Positions 52,236 through 64,000 of a DNA stretch of 64,000 bases are shown here, in pieces. A model generated the notes under the pieces. That model had not been told where the DNA came from and searched no databases. It saw nothing but the letters and a program-made list of their open reading frames with translations. Every line of letters begins with the position of its first letter. Within the stretch, counting starts at the first letter, position 1. The position numbers and the translations under genes were made by a program. Location of the stretch: the NCBI RefSeq assembly GCF_031143425.1, contig NC_090439.1:356432027-356496026 (forward strand), in the 5' to 3' direction. The DNA comes from Pleurodeles waltl (lineage: Eukaryota > Chordata > Amphibia > Caudata > Salamandridae).

Positions 52236-54899
52236 TGTAAGGAAATGCCTCCTTGCCATGGTTACCCCCTGACTTTTTGCCTTTGCTGATGCTAAGTTAT
52301 GACTTGAAGGTGTGCTGGGACCTTGCTAACCAGGTCCCAGCACCAGTGTTCTTTCCCTAAACTGTACCTTTGTCTCCGCAATTGGCACAACCCTGGCACT
52401 CAGGTAAGTCCCTTGTAACTGGTACCCAGGGTACCAAGGGCCCTGATGCCAGGGAAGGTCTCTAAGGGCTGCAGCATGTCTTGTGCCACCCTAGGGACCC
52501 CTCACTCAGCACATGCACACTGCCTCTCAGCTTGTGTGTGCTGGTGGGGAGAAAATGACTAAGTCGACATGGCACACCCCTCAGAGTGCCATGCCAACCT
52601 CACACTGCCTGTGGCATCCCCTCTAGCGGGCCTTACAGCCCTAACGCAGGGTGCACTATACCACAGATGAGGGCATATGTGCATGAGCACTATGCGCCTA
52701 CAGTGTCTAAGCAAAAACTTAGACATTGTAAGTGCAGGGTAGCCATAAGAGTATATGATCTGGGAGTTTGTCAAACACAAACTCCACAGTTCCATAATGG
52801 CTACACTGAAAACTGGGAAGTTTGGTATCAAACTTCTCAGCACAATAAATGAACACTGATGCCAGTGTGCAATGTATTGTAAAATACACCCAGAGGGCAT
52901 CTTAGAGATGCCCCCTGAAAACATACCCGACTTCCAGTGTAGGCTGACTAGTTTCTGCCAACCTGCCACACACCAGACATGTTGCTGGCCACATGGGGAG
53001 AGTGCCTTTGTCACTCTGTGGCCAGGAACAAAGCCTGTACTGGGTGGAGGTGCTTCTCACCTCCCCCTGCAGGAACTGTAACACCTGGTGGTGAGCCTCA
53101 AAGTCTCACCCCTTTTGTTACAGCGCCACAGGGCATCCCAGCTAGTGGAGATGCCCGCCCCTCCGGCCACTGCCCCCACTTTTACCAGCAAGGCTGGAGG
53201 AGATAATTAGAAAAACAAGGAGGAGCCACCCACCAGTCAGGACAGCCCCTAAGGTGTCCTGAGCTGAGGTGACCCTTACTTTTAGAAATCCTCCATCTTG
53301 TGAGTGGAGGATTCCCCCGATAGAATTAGGGATATGCCCCCCTCCCCACAGGAAGGAGGCACAAAGTGGGTGTAGCCACCCTCCAGGACAGAATCCATTG
53401 GCTACTGCCCTCCCAGACCTAAACACACCCCTAAATTCAGTATTTAGGGGCTCCCCAGAACCTAGGAAACTGGATTCCTGCAACCTTAACAAGAAGAGGG
53501 ACTGCTGACCTGAAGCCCTGCAGTGAAGACGGAGACGACAACTGCTTTCGCCCCAGCCCCTACCGCCTGTCTCCCAGCCTAGAAGAAAACTGCAACAGCG
53601 ACGCATCCAACAGGGACCAGCGACCTCTGAAGCCTCAGAGGACTGCCCTGCAACCAAGTACCAAGAAACTCCAGTGAACAGCGGCCCTGTTCAACAACCT
53701 GCAACTTTCTTGCAACAAAGAAACAACTTTAAAGACTTCCTGTTTCCCGCCGGAAGCGTGAGACTTTCCATTCTGCACCCGACGCCCCCGGCTCGACCTG
53801 CGGAAAACCAACACTTCAGGGAGGACTCCCGGACGACTGCGAGCCTGTGAGTAATCAGAGACGACCCCACTGAGCCCCCACAGCGACACCTGCAGAGGAA
53901 ATCCAGAGGCTCCCCCTGACCACGACTGCCTGTAACAAGGGACCCGATGCCTGGAACCAACACTGCACCCACAGCCCCCCGGACCTGAAGGAACCGAACT
54001 CCAGTACAGGAGCGACACCCAGGCGACCGTCTACCTAGCCCAGGTGGTGGCTACCCCGAGGAGCCCCCCCTTGTGCCTGCCTGTACTGCTGTAGTGACCA
54101 CCGGGTCCCTCCATTACTTCCTATCTAAAACCCGATGACTGTTTTCACACTGCACCCGGCCGCCCCTGTGCGGCTGAGGGTGTATTTTCTATGCCTTCTT
54201 GTGTCCCGCCCGGTGCCCTACAAACCCCCCCTGGCCTGCCCCCCGAGGACACGGGTACTTACCTGCTGGCAGACTGGAACAGGGGCACCCCTGTTCTCCA
54301 TTGAAGCCTATGTGTTTTGGGCACCTCTTTGACCTCTGCACCTGACCGGCCCTGAGCTGCTGGTGTGCTAACTTTGGGGTTGCCTTGAACCCCCAACGGT
54401 GGGCTACCTTGGACCCAACATTGAGACTTGTAAGTGTTTTACTTACCTGCAAACCTAACCTTTACTTATCTCCCCCAGGAACTGTTGATTTTTGTCTACT
54501 TTTAAAATAGCTTATTGAAATTTTTTCAAAGACTGTACATGATATTGTGATTATTCAAAGTTCCTAGAGTACCTAAGTGAAATACCTTTCATTTGAAGTA
54601 TTACTTGTAAATCTTGAACCTGTGGTTCTTAAAATAAACTAAGAAAATATATTTTTCAATATAAAAACCTATTGGCCTGGAGTAAGTCTGTGAGTGTGTG
54701 TTCCTCATTTATTGACTGTGTGTGTACAACAAATGCTTCACACTACCCTCTGATAAGCCTACTGCTCGACCACACTACCACAAAATAGAGCATTAGAATT
54801 ATCTCTTTTTGCCACTATCTTACCTGTAAGGGGAACCCTTGGACTCTGTGCACACTATTTCTTACTTTGAAATAGTATATACAGAGCCAACTTCCTACA
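52236..54899 (+). mobile_element. Solo long LTR (2664 bp) with perfect 5-bp duplication
   Basis: Begins TGTAAGGAAATGCC and ends CAACTTCCTACA. AGGTC occurs immediately on both sides (52231-52235 and 54900-54904). It shares with the 14214 and 22176 LTRs a CTGACTTTTTGCC box near the start, GCTAACCAGGTCCCAG, AGTCCCTTGTA, and an end module ATAAGCCTACTGCTCGACCACACTACCA. It interrupts ERV gag. Loss of the interior by LTR-LTR recombination is inferred. ORFs on both strands (for example 53142-53657) show no domain. Confidence 0.92.
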
Positions 54900-54904
54900 A
54901 GGTC

Positions 54905-56004
54905 TAACAATGATCTTGATCCATCAAAAGTCTGTCCCACAGGAGAGACTATTCAAGTATCTTCATTATGACCTCCCTTCATTATACTCTGGGACATTGC
55001 TCCCTGTTCACATACAGTTGTTTTCTTCTGTGCAAATAAAGGTACGGCTGGACCAATAGTAATAGGGAACGATATAGCATCTGGGGCTGTCCTGGTACTT
55101 ATGCTCTGTGGGAGAGTAACTCCCATATTCTGATTCATCATCAGAGTCATATCTGTGTCCCTGTTACTGGAGTGAATCTTGGCATTACCTGTGGCTTGGC
55201 TTCGGGAAGTAAAAGTGAAGTTGGTTCAGTCTGAACCAATATCGGTCTCGGGTAAACCTGTTCCGTAGGCACCATTAAGTTCAGAGTCATTTCCATAATA
55301 GGAATGTCAGGATAAATTCTCTGAACCTGTGGCGGTTGCATTTGATTTTGCAGTAGTAGGCACATTAACACCACTCTGCATCGCATTCTGTGTCAGGCTA
55401 GCATTATCCTGCATCAGACTCATTATCCCAATAACCTGTGTCGGAGCTGTCGGATCAGCACTGGTACTTGGACCACTCTCATGAGCTGCATATTGTGGTG
55501 GGCGATTTTGCAATAACTGCGTAATAAACTCATCATCATTTGATTTGTCCTCCACTGTTGAAGACTTTCTAGCCTCCCTACTTTCGGACGGACTTCTGTT
55601 AGTCTTTCTAGTAGCTTTCCTTCCTTCCTTCTCATTGTCCTTCGTAATTGCTGGAAACAACTTAATTCTGTGCAAAGTCTCCATCCTCCAAACTCTCTGA
55701 TCACTGTCCCACCAAATTGCTAAAGGCTCAAACTGTGCTGGTCTCGGAAGGGGCTTCAATTTATATAGCACCACCCTTAAATGCTCAAAACCCTCAAATT
55801 GAATGTCCCATTTGTAGGAAATGCTAAGTTCCCATCCTTCTCTGTCAATTTGCACCATTGCTTTAGCCAAAGACATGGCACGACACCCATCTCTTCCATT
55901 ACAATGTAAGCTGGTTTACTTTCTGGTGGTGTAGCTTCGCCTATACTCATTGTAAAATACGTATCTCCCCAGAAGGAACTCTTTAAAGCTTTGAAAAATT
56001 TCAT
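54905..56004 (-). pseudogene. gag: ERV gag, matrix and linker part
   Basis: The start ATG at 56004 is followed by MKFFKALKSSFWG and, further on, LAFPTNGTFNL, resembling the matrix domain of gamma-type retroviruses. The frame must change near 55800 to reach FEGFEHLRVVLYKLKPLPRP and PLAIWWDSDQRVWRM. A long Ser/Thr/Pro linker follows (55640-54950) with another frame change near 55340. No myristoylation glycine follows the first Met, so a shorter start at MGVVPC (near 55888) is possible. Confidence 0.7.
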
Positions 56005-57869
56005 CTTTTCGACCTTTTGTTATTCAAAATCAAATCAGGAAGTGATTTTTAATCCCAAGATTCCATTCACCAACTTTCTCAACCAATTGCATCTCACGGA
56101 CGGCTACCAATCCGTGCGTGACCCTTCTCACAAACCGACCTGTCCCAGTGTGGCTCCAATGACGTCACACTCACACGTACTGCGGCTGACAAAGTCTTGC
56201 GGCTTGTCCTCCTGTGGTAGTCTAAGGGACAAAAACAACACCGAGCTCTGGGGTCCAACAGATAAGTGATGTTTATTGAAAAGTATTTTTAAATTGTCTT
56301 TGGATTTTCTCTTTGCTCTTCTTGTCTCTCTCTGATGGGCTGATGCTCAGTTCCCTTGCTCTTATGCTTCTTCGTGGTTCTTTCCTTCTCTTAGGTCTCC
56401 CGGGAAGCGCATGTGGACAGAAAAAGAAACATACTGGTAAGTGTTTAGGTTCACTAGCTGGGTTCTTCTTTTTCTTCCTTATCTATCTGTCCCTTTGTGT
56501 CACTCTTCTTACTGCTTTTCTTATGTCTCTTTTGGTCTCTGATCTTTCTGACACTGTTCTTTCCTGGTCTCTGTTGATCTCCTCTTTTCTTTCCCTTCCT
56601 ATCCGCGGTTTTCCTTCATTTCCTCCTGTCTTTCTCTTTTCTCCTTCTACCGTAATTCTGTGGCCTTTTAGTATGTCATACTTCCTGCTTTTCTTTGTTT
56701 GTTATCTATGTCTAACACACTGGGACTGCTTCTATGTGCTTTTCACTACAAATGCCCTTTTTCCCTTCCAGTGCTATCTTAAATCAACCAAACCCCAATC
56801 CAGTGCTCACCTCTTGTGTCCCTTCTCTTTACCACCCTCCGCCCGCAACCCTCTTGTTTCCCCGTATCATGCCTCCCCTCCTCCCTTCCCACAATATGGT
56901 GGGTCCACCCACCTGGCTATGCCACTCTTCTCCAGAAGCGTGGCAGGATTCTGCATTCGGCCTCCCAGGGACACTGCGGTCTTCCGACCTCCGTCTGCCA
57001 CTTCGCCTTCCTTTTTTTCAACGGCCAGGGAAAAAATACCTTCCTGGCTTCGTGTTCCTTCGGCCTCGTTTCTCCTCCTCGTCGTCTTCACGTTCCTCTT
57101 TGCCTCCTTCTCCTCGTTCCTCGACACCGTCCTTTTCCTCGTTGTCTTCCTTCTCTCCCTGCTCTGCCGATGCATGACCCTTTTGTCCCTCCTCCTTCCC
57201 GCGTCATCTCTAGATCTCGTTCCTCATTGGCGCTCGTCCGTGGTGTTCCCAAACCCCATAGGCAGCGTCAGTACAAGTCGGCCTTGTGTGCGGGCTGGTT
57301 CCGGCCTGCCCGTCACACCTCCCAAACTCCGATTCACGCAAATTAATGCAAAAATTGCGAGCACTAACCAAAAACCAAATCTGCTGGTTTACTACAGGAA
57401 AAATAACACAAACGCTTTAGAAACCTAATGGATTCTTCACTGACGGCTCTTCCAGCACTTACATCTACTCCTTCTTTCTAGGTCTCCAGATTCACAAGCA
57501 AAATTCGACCCTCAAATTTTACTCTCAACTGATCAATGGGTCTGTCCTGGTGCACATAGGACTCACCAAATATCAGTCGAAATTTTCTTTCACTCACTTT
57601 GACTCACACTCTGTCTTGTTGACCGCACCTGATCAACCTACTAAACCAGACAGAGTACAACATAAAACCAAGTGTCTCATACACTTTTCAATATACTCCG
57701 GAGTCTTGGACCACGCAGGGTCCGTACATCAACAACCATGTGGACAATTTTTGAGCACAAAGTGCCACACACATGTGAAGTTCGACAACTTCCCTACTCT
57801 CACACTGCGGAGTATGCACATTCCTTCTATAACTTCATTTGGAGTACGCTAACTTCCTAAGCCCTCACA
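56005..57869 (-). repeat. Putative ERV leader and 5' LTR, boundaries uncertain
   Basis: On the minus strand a TGGAGCCACACTGGGAC sequence (about 56157-56141) is a candidate primer-binding site directly after an LTR end at ACGTCA (56160). AATAAA on the minus strand (about 56277-56272) is a candidate R-region polyadenylation signal, about 115 bases from that end. The upstream U3 limit cannot be found; it may be interrupted by the LINE at 57870 and continue past 61583. The 371-codon plus-strand frame at 56313-57428 is pyrimidine-driven and has no domain. Confidence 0.45.
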
Positions 57870-58084
57870 GGAGCGACCTCTGACCTGTTTTTGGTCAGGA
57901 GACCGCTCCCCCATGCCCGCAGCACCACCAAGCTGTCCCCCTGCCCTTGACCCTGCACGCGCTGCCAGTCGCGCACCCGAGGCCTTCCTCCACCCGCAGG
58001 CATCCTCTTGCGCCTCATCCCTGGCGTCTAGTGGGCTCTGGTAAGCTTCACTAGACTTGTGCTTTGTGCCATCTTATGTGTTTG

Positions 58085-58212
58085 TGACTCGTGTTCTGTG
58101 CCTTGAATTATTGTGCCTTTCGCTCATCTGTGACTCGTGTTCTGTGCCTTGAATTATTGTGCCTTTTGCTCATCTGTGACTCGTGTTCTGTGCCTTGAAT
58201 TATTGTCCTCTC
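58085..58212 (+). repeat. 46-bp tandem repeat in LINE 5' UTR, three copies
   Basis: GTGACTCGTGTTCTGTGCCT followed by TGAATTATTG repeats at a period of 46 bp; the third unit diverges at its end. Not present in the other L2 copy. Confidence 0.9.
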
Positions 58213-58305
58213 GTCTATTTTTGATTTGTTTTACGTGCCTTTTGAATTTTCTGTGCCGCTCTTTTTTGCAGTTTCCTTCTGTAATTTCTGCCGCTTTTTT
58301 GCCCC

Positions 58306-61300
58306 TTGTGCCCTCCCCCGTCCCCTTGTCGGCTCTCCTTGAGCCACTTTCCCCGCCGCTGCCTCCCTTCGGCCTCGCCCCCCTCGCGCCTGCATTCGCC
58401 GCTCCCTCCCACCCCCAGTTGCCCCTTCCTTCCCCCTCCCTTCTTAATGGCGGTCGCTGCGCGTCCGTGCCGCTGGTGCGCCGGAGGAGCGCCAGAGGCA
58501 AGCCCGTCTGTGCCCGTCCGTGCCTGGACCGCGCCCAGCGCCACCCCCCTGATCCGCAAGACCCCTGCTTCGCCAGACACCGCTACACGCCCGACCAACT
58601 CAATGCCCTCAATCCCAGCCGCATCACAGCATGCTTGCAGTCCTCACCAAGAAACACTCACGGACCCTTCACATGCCACAGCTGCAAATTACCTGCAACA
58701 GAACAACGAAACCTACAAAGACCAGAAAAAATCACCTGCACTGCATACTCCTCAACACCCGCTCCGCACGCAAGCACACCATCGAGCTCTGGGACTTGCT
58801 CGACTCCACCGCCCCAGACGTAGCCTTCCTGACCGAGACCTGGTGGAACAACTCCTCGGCACCCGATATCGCAATAGCCATCCCAGACGGCTACAAGATC
58901 ATCCGAAAGGACCGCACCAATGGAATCGGAGGAGGAATAGACATCGCCCACAAATCCCCCTCAAGGTCTACACCCACACTGACGACACCCTCACGACCGC
59001 CGAACACCTACACTTCCGCATCCACACCGACCCCAACACCACTCTCAGAGGAAAGCTCATCTACAGACCTCCCGGACCACGAGCACCCTTCAGCAAATCC
59101 ATCGCCGACATCACCAACACCCACGCCCTCACCTCAACGGATTACATCCTCCTCGGAGACCTAAATTTCCACCTGGAGAACAAGGACGACACCAACTCCA
59201 CTACTCTGATCAACAATCTCACAAACCACGGCCTCAGACAACTCGTAAACACACCAACTCACATCGCCGGCCACACGCTTGATCCCATCTTCTCCTCAAG
59301 CGCCCACGTCACCTTCAACCACACCACCGTACTCCACTGGACCGACCACCACTGCATCCACTTCACCTACAAGAAACATACCGAGTGCCATCGCACCCAA
59401 CAACCACCCCGCCGATGCTGGAGCAAAGTTATGGAAGACCAGCTTACTAACACCCTCACCCAGAACCCACCATCTGACCCCACCGACCCAGACGACGATG
59501 CCCACAACCTCACTCTGTGGATTAATGATTGCGCCAACATCCTTGCGCCACTCAAGAAACCCACCAACAACCAAGTCAGAAGAAAAGCCGCCTGGTTCAC
59601 CGACGAGCTCCTACACTCCAAGCGCGACTGCTGAAAACTAAAAACGGAATGGCTCATGAAACACACACCTGACAGCCTCACAGCCCACAAGGACGCCACC
59701 CGCAGACACCACCAATTCATCAGACAAGCCAAACGATCCCACTTCAAAGACCGCCTGGACAACAATGCACATGACAGCAAAGAGCTCTTCAGCATCGTAA
59801 AAGAACTCTCCAACCCCAGCGCCAACGTCAACGACATACCTCCATCCCAAGAACTCTGCAACGCACTGTCCACCTTCTTCCACCGAAAGATCACCGACCT
59901 CCACGACAGCTTCAACGCCACTCCCACGCCAGCCCCCACTCCCGAAAGCTCCACCTGTGCAAACCGCCTGACATCCTGGACCAACGTCAACGACACAGAG
60001 ACACGCAAGATCATGAACTCCATCCACTCAGGATCCCCGTCTGACCCCTGCCCCCACCAAATGTACAACAAAGCCGACTCCACCATCGCCCCCCATCTAC
60101 GGAAGGTCATCAACATCTCCTTGGAAAAGTGGAAGCACGCCGAAACCCGCGCCCTCCTCAAGAAGCCCAAAGCAGACCCCAACGACCTCAAGAACTTCCG
60201 ACCGATCTCATTACTCCCCTTCCCAGCGAAGGTGATTGAAAAAATAGTCAACACACAACTAACCAGCCACCTCGAAGACAACAACATCCTGGCTCCCTCC
60301 TAATCCGGCTTCAGACGAAACCACAGCACTGAGACCGCCCTTCTCGCCTCCACAGACGACATCAGACGTCAAAATGACAACGGCGAAACATCAGCCCTCA
60401 TCCTCCTGGACCTATCTGCCGCCTTCAACACAGTCTGCCACCACACCCTGAAAACCCGCCTCCACGAAATCGGAACCCAAGGAAAAGCCCTCAACTGGAT
60501 CATCTCATTCCTCTCTGGCAGAACCCAAACAGTCCGCCAAACCCCCTTCCGCTCCGAAGCCACCGACATCATTTGCGGCATCCCCCCAAGGATCTTCCCT
60601 CAGCCCGACGCTGTTCAACATCTACATGGCCCCCTTCGCACAAGTAGCCCAACAACACAACCTCAACATTCTCACCTACGCCGACGACACCCAGCTCATC
60701 CTCTCGCTCACCAAAGACCCGCGCACTGCCAAAACCAACCTCCATGAGGGAATGGAATCCATTACCGAATGGATGAAAAACAGCCGTCTGAAACTCAATT
60801 CGGACAAGACGGAGGTCCTCATCCTAGGACCCAACCCCTCCGCCTGGGACAACTCCTGGTGGCCTACCGCACTAGGAACCCCACCAACACCAACCAACCA
60901 CGCATGCAACCTGGGCTTCGTCCTCAACTCCTCCCTCACCATGTCCAAACAAGTCAACGCAGTCTCCTCTTCTTGCTACAACACACTACGAATGCTCCGT
61001 AGGATCTTCAAGTGGATCCCGTTAGAAACAAGAAGAATGGTTACACAGGCCCTCGTCAGCAGCAGGCTAGACAACGGCAACACACTCTACACAGGCATCC
61101 AAGCAAAAGACCTACTACGCCTCCAACGCATCCAAAACGCCTCAGCTCGGCTGATCCTCGACGTACCCTGCCGCAGCCACATCTCCCACCACCTGAGAAA
61201 CCTTCACTGGCTCCCGTGGACAAGAGGATCTCTTTCAAGCTCCTCACCCAAAGCACTCCACGACACCGGACCAACCTACCTAAACAACAGACTCAGCTTT

Positions 61301-61490
61301 TACACCCCCACCCGTCAGCTCCGCTCCGCAAACCTCGCCCTCGTCGTCGTCCCCCGCATCAAATGAAAAACGTCCGGCGGCAGAACCTTCTCATTCCTCG
61401 CCGCCAAAACCTGGAACACGCTCCCTACAAACCTGCGACAGACCCAAGACCTTCTCACCTTCAGAAGACTCCTCAAAACCTGGCTCTTCG
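58306..61490 (+). pseudogene. Decayed endonuclease-RT ORF of second LINE
   Basis: Corresponds residue by residue to the 1100-codon ORF at 48316. The endonuclease segment ILLNTRS and FLTETWW sits in one frame (58750-58965) and then shifts near 58970; LLGDLNFH and WTDHHC follow. TGA at 59632-59634 and TAA at 60301-60303 interrupt. A short deletion removes residues before KWKHAE (60118). LLDLSAAFNT has Asn in place of the second conserved Asp of that motif. A frameshift near 60590 precedes an intact YADD. A further shift near 61215 and TGA at 61364-61366 follow. Not functional. Confidence 0.9.
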
Positions 61491-61582
61491 ATCAGTAACT
61501 CCCCCCCCACCCAGCACCTTGAAACCCTCACGGGTACGTGGTGCACTCTACAAATTCAATGATTGAATGATTGATTGACAAA

Positions 61583-61806
61583 CCTCACAATTCACCTGCG
61601 ATTTGCATAAGCTGTGCAAGCGCAACCTACTTCATTCACACTGTCACTAGAACACCGAGAACACCCTCAAACAACCATTAGTAAGATCCAGGATTCTGGG
61701 AAAGTCATTTCTGGCCTAAGGGAACATTTTCTCTCCAATTAGCATCATTGAAAAATAAAATCCTAATCTTAATAATAATGAACCTTTGCCTCTGTTACTA
61801 TCTTTG
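61583..61806. other. Flank of second LINE, no gene
   Basis: Continues whatever lay left of 57870, by the target-site duplication. AT-rich. I cannot tell whether it is ERV LTR. Confidence 0.4.
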
Positions 61807-61950
61807 GACGTCTATCATGGACTCTTAAGGAGACAAACCTTCACCTCTCTTTACCAACACTGTTGACACCTGTTATACTGTACCAGACGTCTATGATAAG
61901 CTCTTAAGGAGACTAACCATTACCTCTGCTACCATCTCTGTTAGCGCGTC
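61807..61950. repeat. Tandem duplication, period 79 bp
   Basis: GACGTCTATCATGGACTCTTAAGGAGAC begins at 61807 and recurs at 61886 as GACGTCTATGATAAGCTCTTAAGGAGAC, with ACCTCT and ACCA words in register. Confidence 0.85.
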
Positions 61951-64000
61951 TGAATTTACAAGGGGACGCAAATAGGTCGATTAACCTTTTTACTCGCAAT
62001 TAAGATGTTCTTACCATAGCTCCAGAACATGCAAATCAATAATCAATACCCAATACACAATATCAATAACCAACAACAATCACTAACAGTAATAATCAAT
62101 ACAGTCAGTAATTGTCACGCACCATGACCTTTCAGTCATGAATAACCACATCTTTATTAAAAGGTAGAATATTTATTTCCCTATATTAACAATGTTAAAG
62201 TCATGTAGATTAATCTCAAAATCAAATGAAACACATACAGAAACAATACTAGCATTCCAAAGCGGGGGAATAAATGTGATCTAATCAAAGCTTAAACTAC
62301 GACACATTCTAAGCTTGTGGTACAAATTAATAACAAAATCAACTGCGACAAAGTGATTACATATATTTGAATTCAGTTGAAAAATTCATCAAGCATTATT
62401 CCCTATTAGCACAATTTCATTAGTGAGGATCCTTAACTAACATCAGATTAACATCAGCATGCTGGACTTCATGCAAAACAATGTAGTAACACAAATTTGG
62501 AAAAACATCTAACTATGGCTCTATCAAAACAGTGCAGTTGGTACCTAGAAAGGAAAAGCAAATATGAATAATAATTAACAGTCTAATTCATATTAACTAT
62601 CCTCAATGTGGATCAGCAAGCAGAGTCAGTCTCCGTCCTGAGGACATCAGTCGATCAGCAAGGCAATAGGATTCAGCATCAAAGTTCAGAAAATGCAAAG
62701 TAATTAAACATTAAAGTTAAGCATGTCTCTTGTCAAGACTCACAAGAAATTATTGACCTTTCGGCCAGCAAGAAATGGGCAATGACGATGTCTTCTCTCA
62801 ATGCAGTGTCGTTAAATCAAAACTCGTAAAACTATTTTCCAAATCCCCATTGGTAAATTAATCGCATGTTCACACTTTGTCCAATAAAACTAACACTCCA
62901 AATATATGAATTCTACCATTACTCAGTTCACACGTTGTTGATTGGTTGTTTTGCAATGTCCTCATCATCCGGCTTGTCAGGCAACAATATTGTGCTGCTT
63001 CTACTCCAGTCAGTATCTCCATTGTTCTCTTCCTGAGAAAGTCAGTCTCACACACATTACACACAAAATGTTACATTAGCAAGAACAGCATCTTCTAGCA
63101 TTCGGTTCTCATAAGAAACTTTCAGTTATGAGCACATTTAAATAATACAATGGAAAATCACAGTTTAACTCTCTAGGACAGCCATTTATTAAACGTTAAG
63201 AAATACAGCTTTGACATGAGGCCTGGCAAGTAGGCCAAGACCTTCGCTAAGTTAAGGCCTACAATTAATAAAGCTAAGACATAATGCATAACCCTTAATA
63301 TGACATTTTACTACATTAGTCAAACATTAATATTCTAATGCTGTGAATAGTTGAATACATAAGTACACTTAGTGAACACTGGCCGCCACTCATCGTAATC
63401 ACATTTTCAAATGTGTGCATTATTTATTCTACATTAATGTATTTTCTACACAAATCCATTATTCAGAATACATGAAAACTCATTAATATTTTTATTAATA
63501 CACCTGCGCTAGCACCAGGAAGTGGTGGCAGCCATCATAGGACTCAGAACTCAATCCCTAGTCCTAAATAAAAACTAGAAAAAAAGACAGAAGGGGACAT
63601 GGTAGGAACACCGTGACCCCTAGTGCTGGGGTTGCAGAGGGGCCCCCTGGGGCCAACACTTTAAAGAAATATTTTGGCGTGATGTCACAGAGGATCTGCA
63701 AATTAGTAGCAAATTAAAAAAAAAGAAATGAGCTCAGTCTCCACTGCTTGCTTTTTTAAGCCCCCCAGTGGGCTAGGTCCCAGAGAAAAAGATAATTATA
63801 ATTTGTGGGAATGGCGTGTATGCCAGGCTGTTTTGGGCCTATGGGACCCCATATCCCAAGTCCCCTTTCACATATGCTGCAGGGCCCAGGGGAATGGGGT
63901 ATCCAGGACCAAATGCCACCAGGGTGCGCCCGCAACAAATTGCACTGGGCCACATGGATGGGGAGGGAGCCCCCAGGTCTAAAATTGGCCTGAAGAGGTG
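61951..64000. other. AT-rich intergenic DNA, no gene recognised
   Basis: A (CAATAA)-like stretch at 62035-62110 is low complexity. The remaining ORFs, such as 62870-63064 and 63728-63982, have no domain and overlap frames on the other strand. GC rises after 63590 without a feature I can name. Confidence 0.5.

Larger units (their letters stand above)
32765..57869 (-). mobile_element. Endogenous retrovirus, gamma-type, minus strand, multiply interrupted
   Basis: Reading on the minus strand from high to low coordinates: LTR/leader region, gag (56004 to 51706), RT (47707 to about 37400), integrase (37247-35904), env (35240-32765). Assignment as gamma-type rests on the RT, integrase C-terminal and matrix motifs given in the individual entries. 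Four elements inserted later: 32900-33824, 37869-47122, 47714-51705 and 52236-54899. Gag nucleocapsid, protease and the start of RT are missing at the LINE junction, and most of RNase H is missing between RT and integrase. Stops and shifts occur in every gene. Env is cut at 32764 by the long LTR and no 3' LTR is found. This is an old, defective provirus. Confidence 0.85.
57870..61582 (+). mobile_element. Second L2/CR1-type LINE, decayed, with target-site duplication
   Basis: CCTCACA flanks both ends (57863-57869 and 61583-61589). The 5' end GGAGCGACCTCTGACCTG matches the 48023 start of the other copy. The 3' end GTACGTGGTGCACTC... closes with ATTGA repeats. It is full length but with several inactivating changes. 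The 5' region carries three copies of a 46-bp unit (58085-58212). Confidence 0.92.

Noticed and set aside
53142..54018. Minus-strand ORFs inside the solo LTR
   Set aside because: No domain, no second copy showing the same frame, within non-coding LTR.
56313..57428. 371-codon plus-strand ORF, Leu/Phe/Ser-rich
   Set aside because: Pyrimidine-rich DNA with few stops, antisense to the presumed proviral LTR/leader; hydrophobicity follows from T-rich codons.
1..64000. Host protein-coding gene, tRNA or rRNA
   Set aside because: No conserved cellular domain, spliced host gene model, cloverleaf or rRNA-like segment was recognised; every strong coding signal belongs to a transposable element.

Overview
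This window is vertebrate intergenic DNA made almost entirely of transposable elements. I found no host gene, tRNA, rRNA or CRISPR array. The spliced Harbinger genes, an L2/CR1-type LINE with a short tandem 3' tail, long terminal repeats of about 2.5 kb and a gamma-type endogenous retrovirus (ERV) together suggest an amphibian with a very large genome. A salamander is my best guess, but this is inference and no species marker is present.

Layout. 1-12 kb: small inverted-repeat elements (MITEs), a probable solo retroviral LTR, a 5'-truncated LINE end, a 1.7-kb minisatellite built on 5-bp steps, and degraded gag fragments. 12-22.2 kb: remains of an old long-LTR retrotransposon interrupted by a young element of the same lineage (14214-21858). 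The young element has two 2491-bp LTRs differing at roughly 1% of sites and carries gag, a zinc knuckle, a protease and a small two-helix membrane ORF, but no reverse transcriptase or integrase. 22.2-32.8 kb: a third long LTR, split by Harbinger copy H1 (22650-31013). 32.8 kb to about 57.9 kb: an ERV on the minus strand (env, integrase, RT, gag in ascending coordinates), broken in order by a hairpin-rich DNA element (32900-33824), Harbinger copy H2 (37869-47122), an L2 LINE with an uninterrupted 1100-codon ORF (47714-51705) and a 2664-bp solo LTR (52236-54899). 57.9-61.6 kb: a second, decayed L2 with target-site duplications. 61.6-64 kb: AT-rich DNA with nothing I can name.

The two Harbinger copies are the most informative part. 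Each carries three spliced genes in the same order: SANT1 (Myb/SANT-like DNA-binding protein), the DDE transposase convergent to it, and a second Myb/SANT-like protein (SANT2) divergent from the transposase. SANT2 has a long low-complexity tail followed by two tandem arrays found in both copies. Both copies are inactivated by different mutations, so comparing them supports the gene models. The nesting gives relative ages: the ERV is older than everything inside it, and H2 splits RT codons that read through once H2 and one target-site copy are disregarded.
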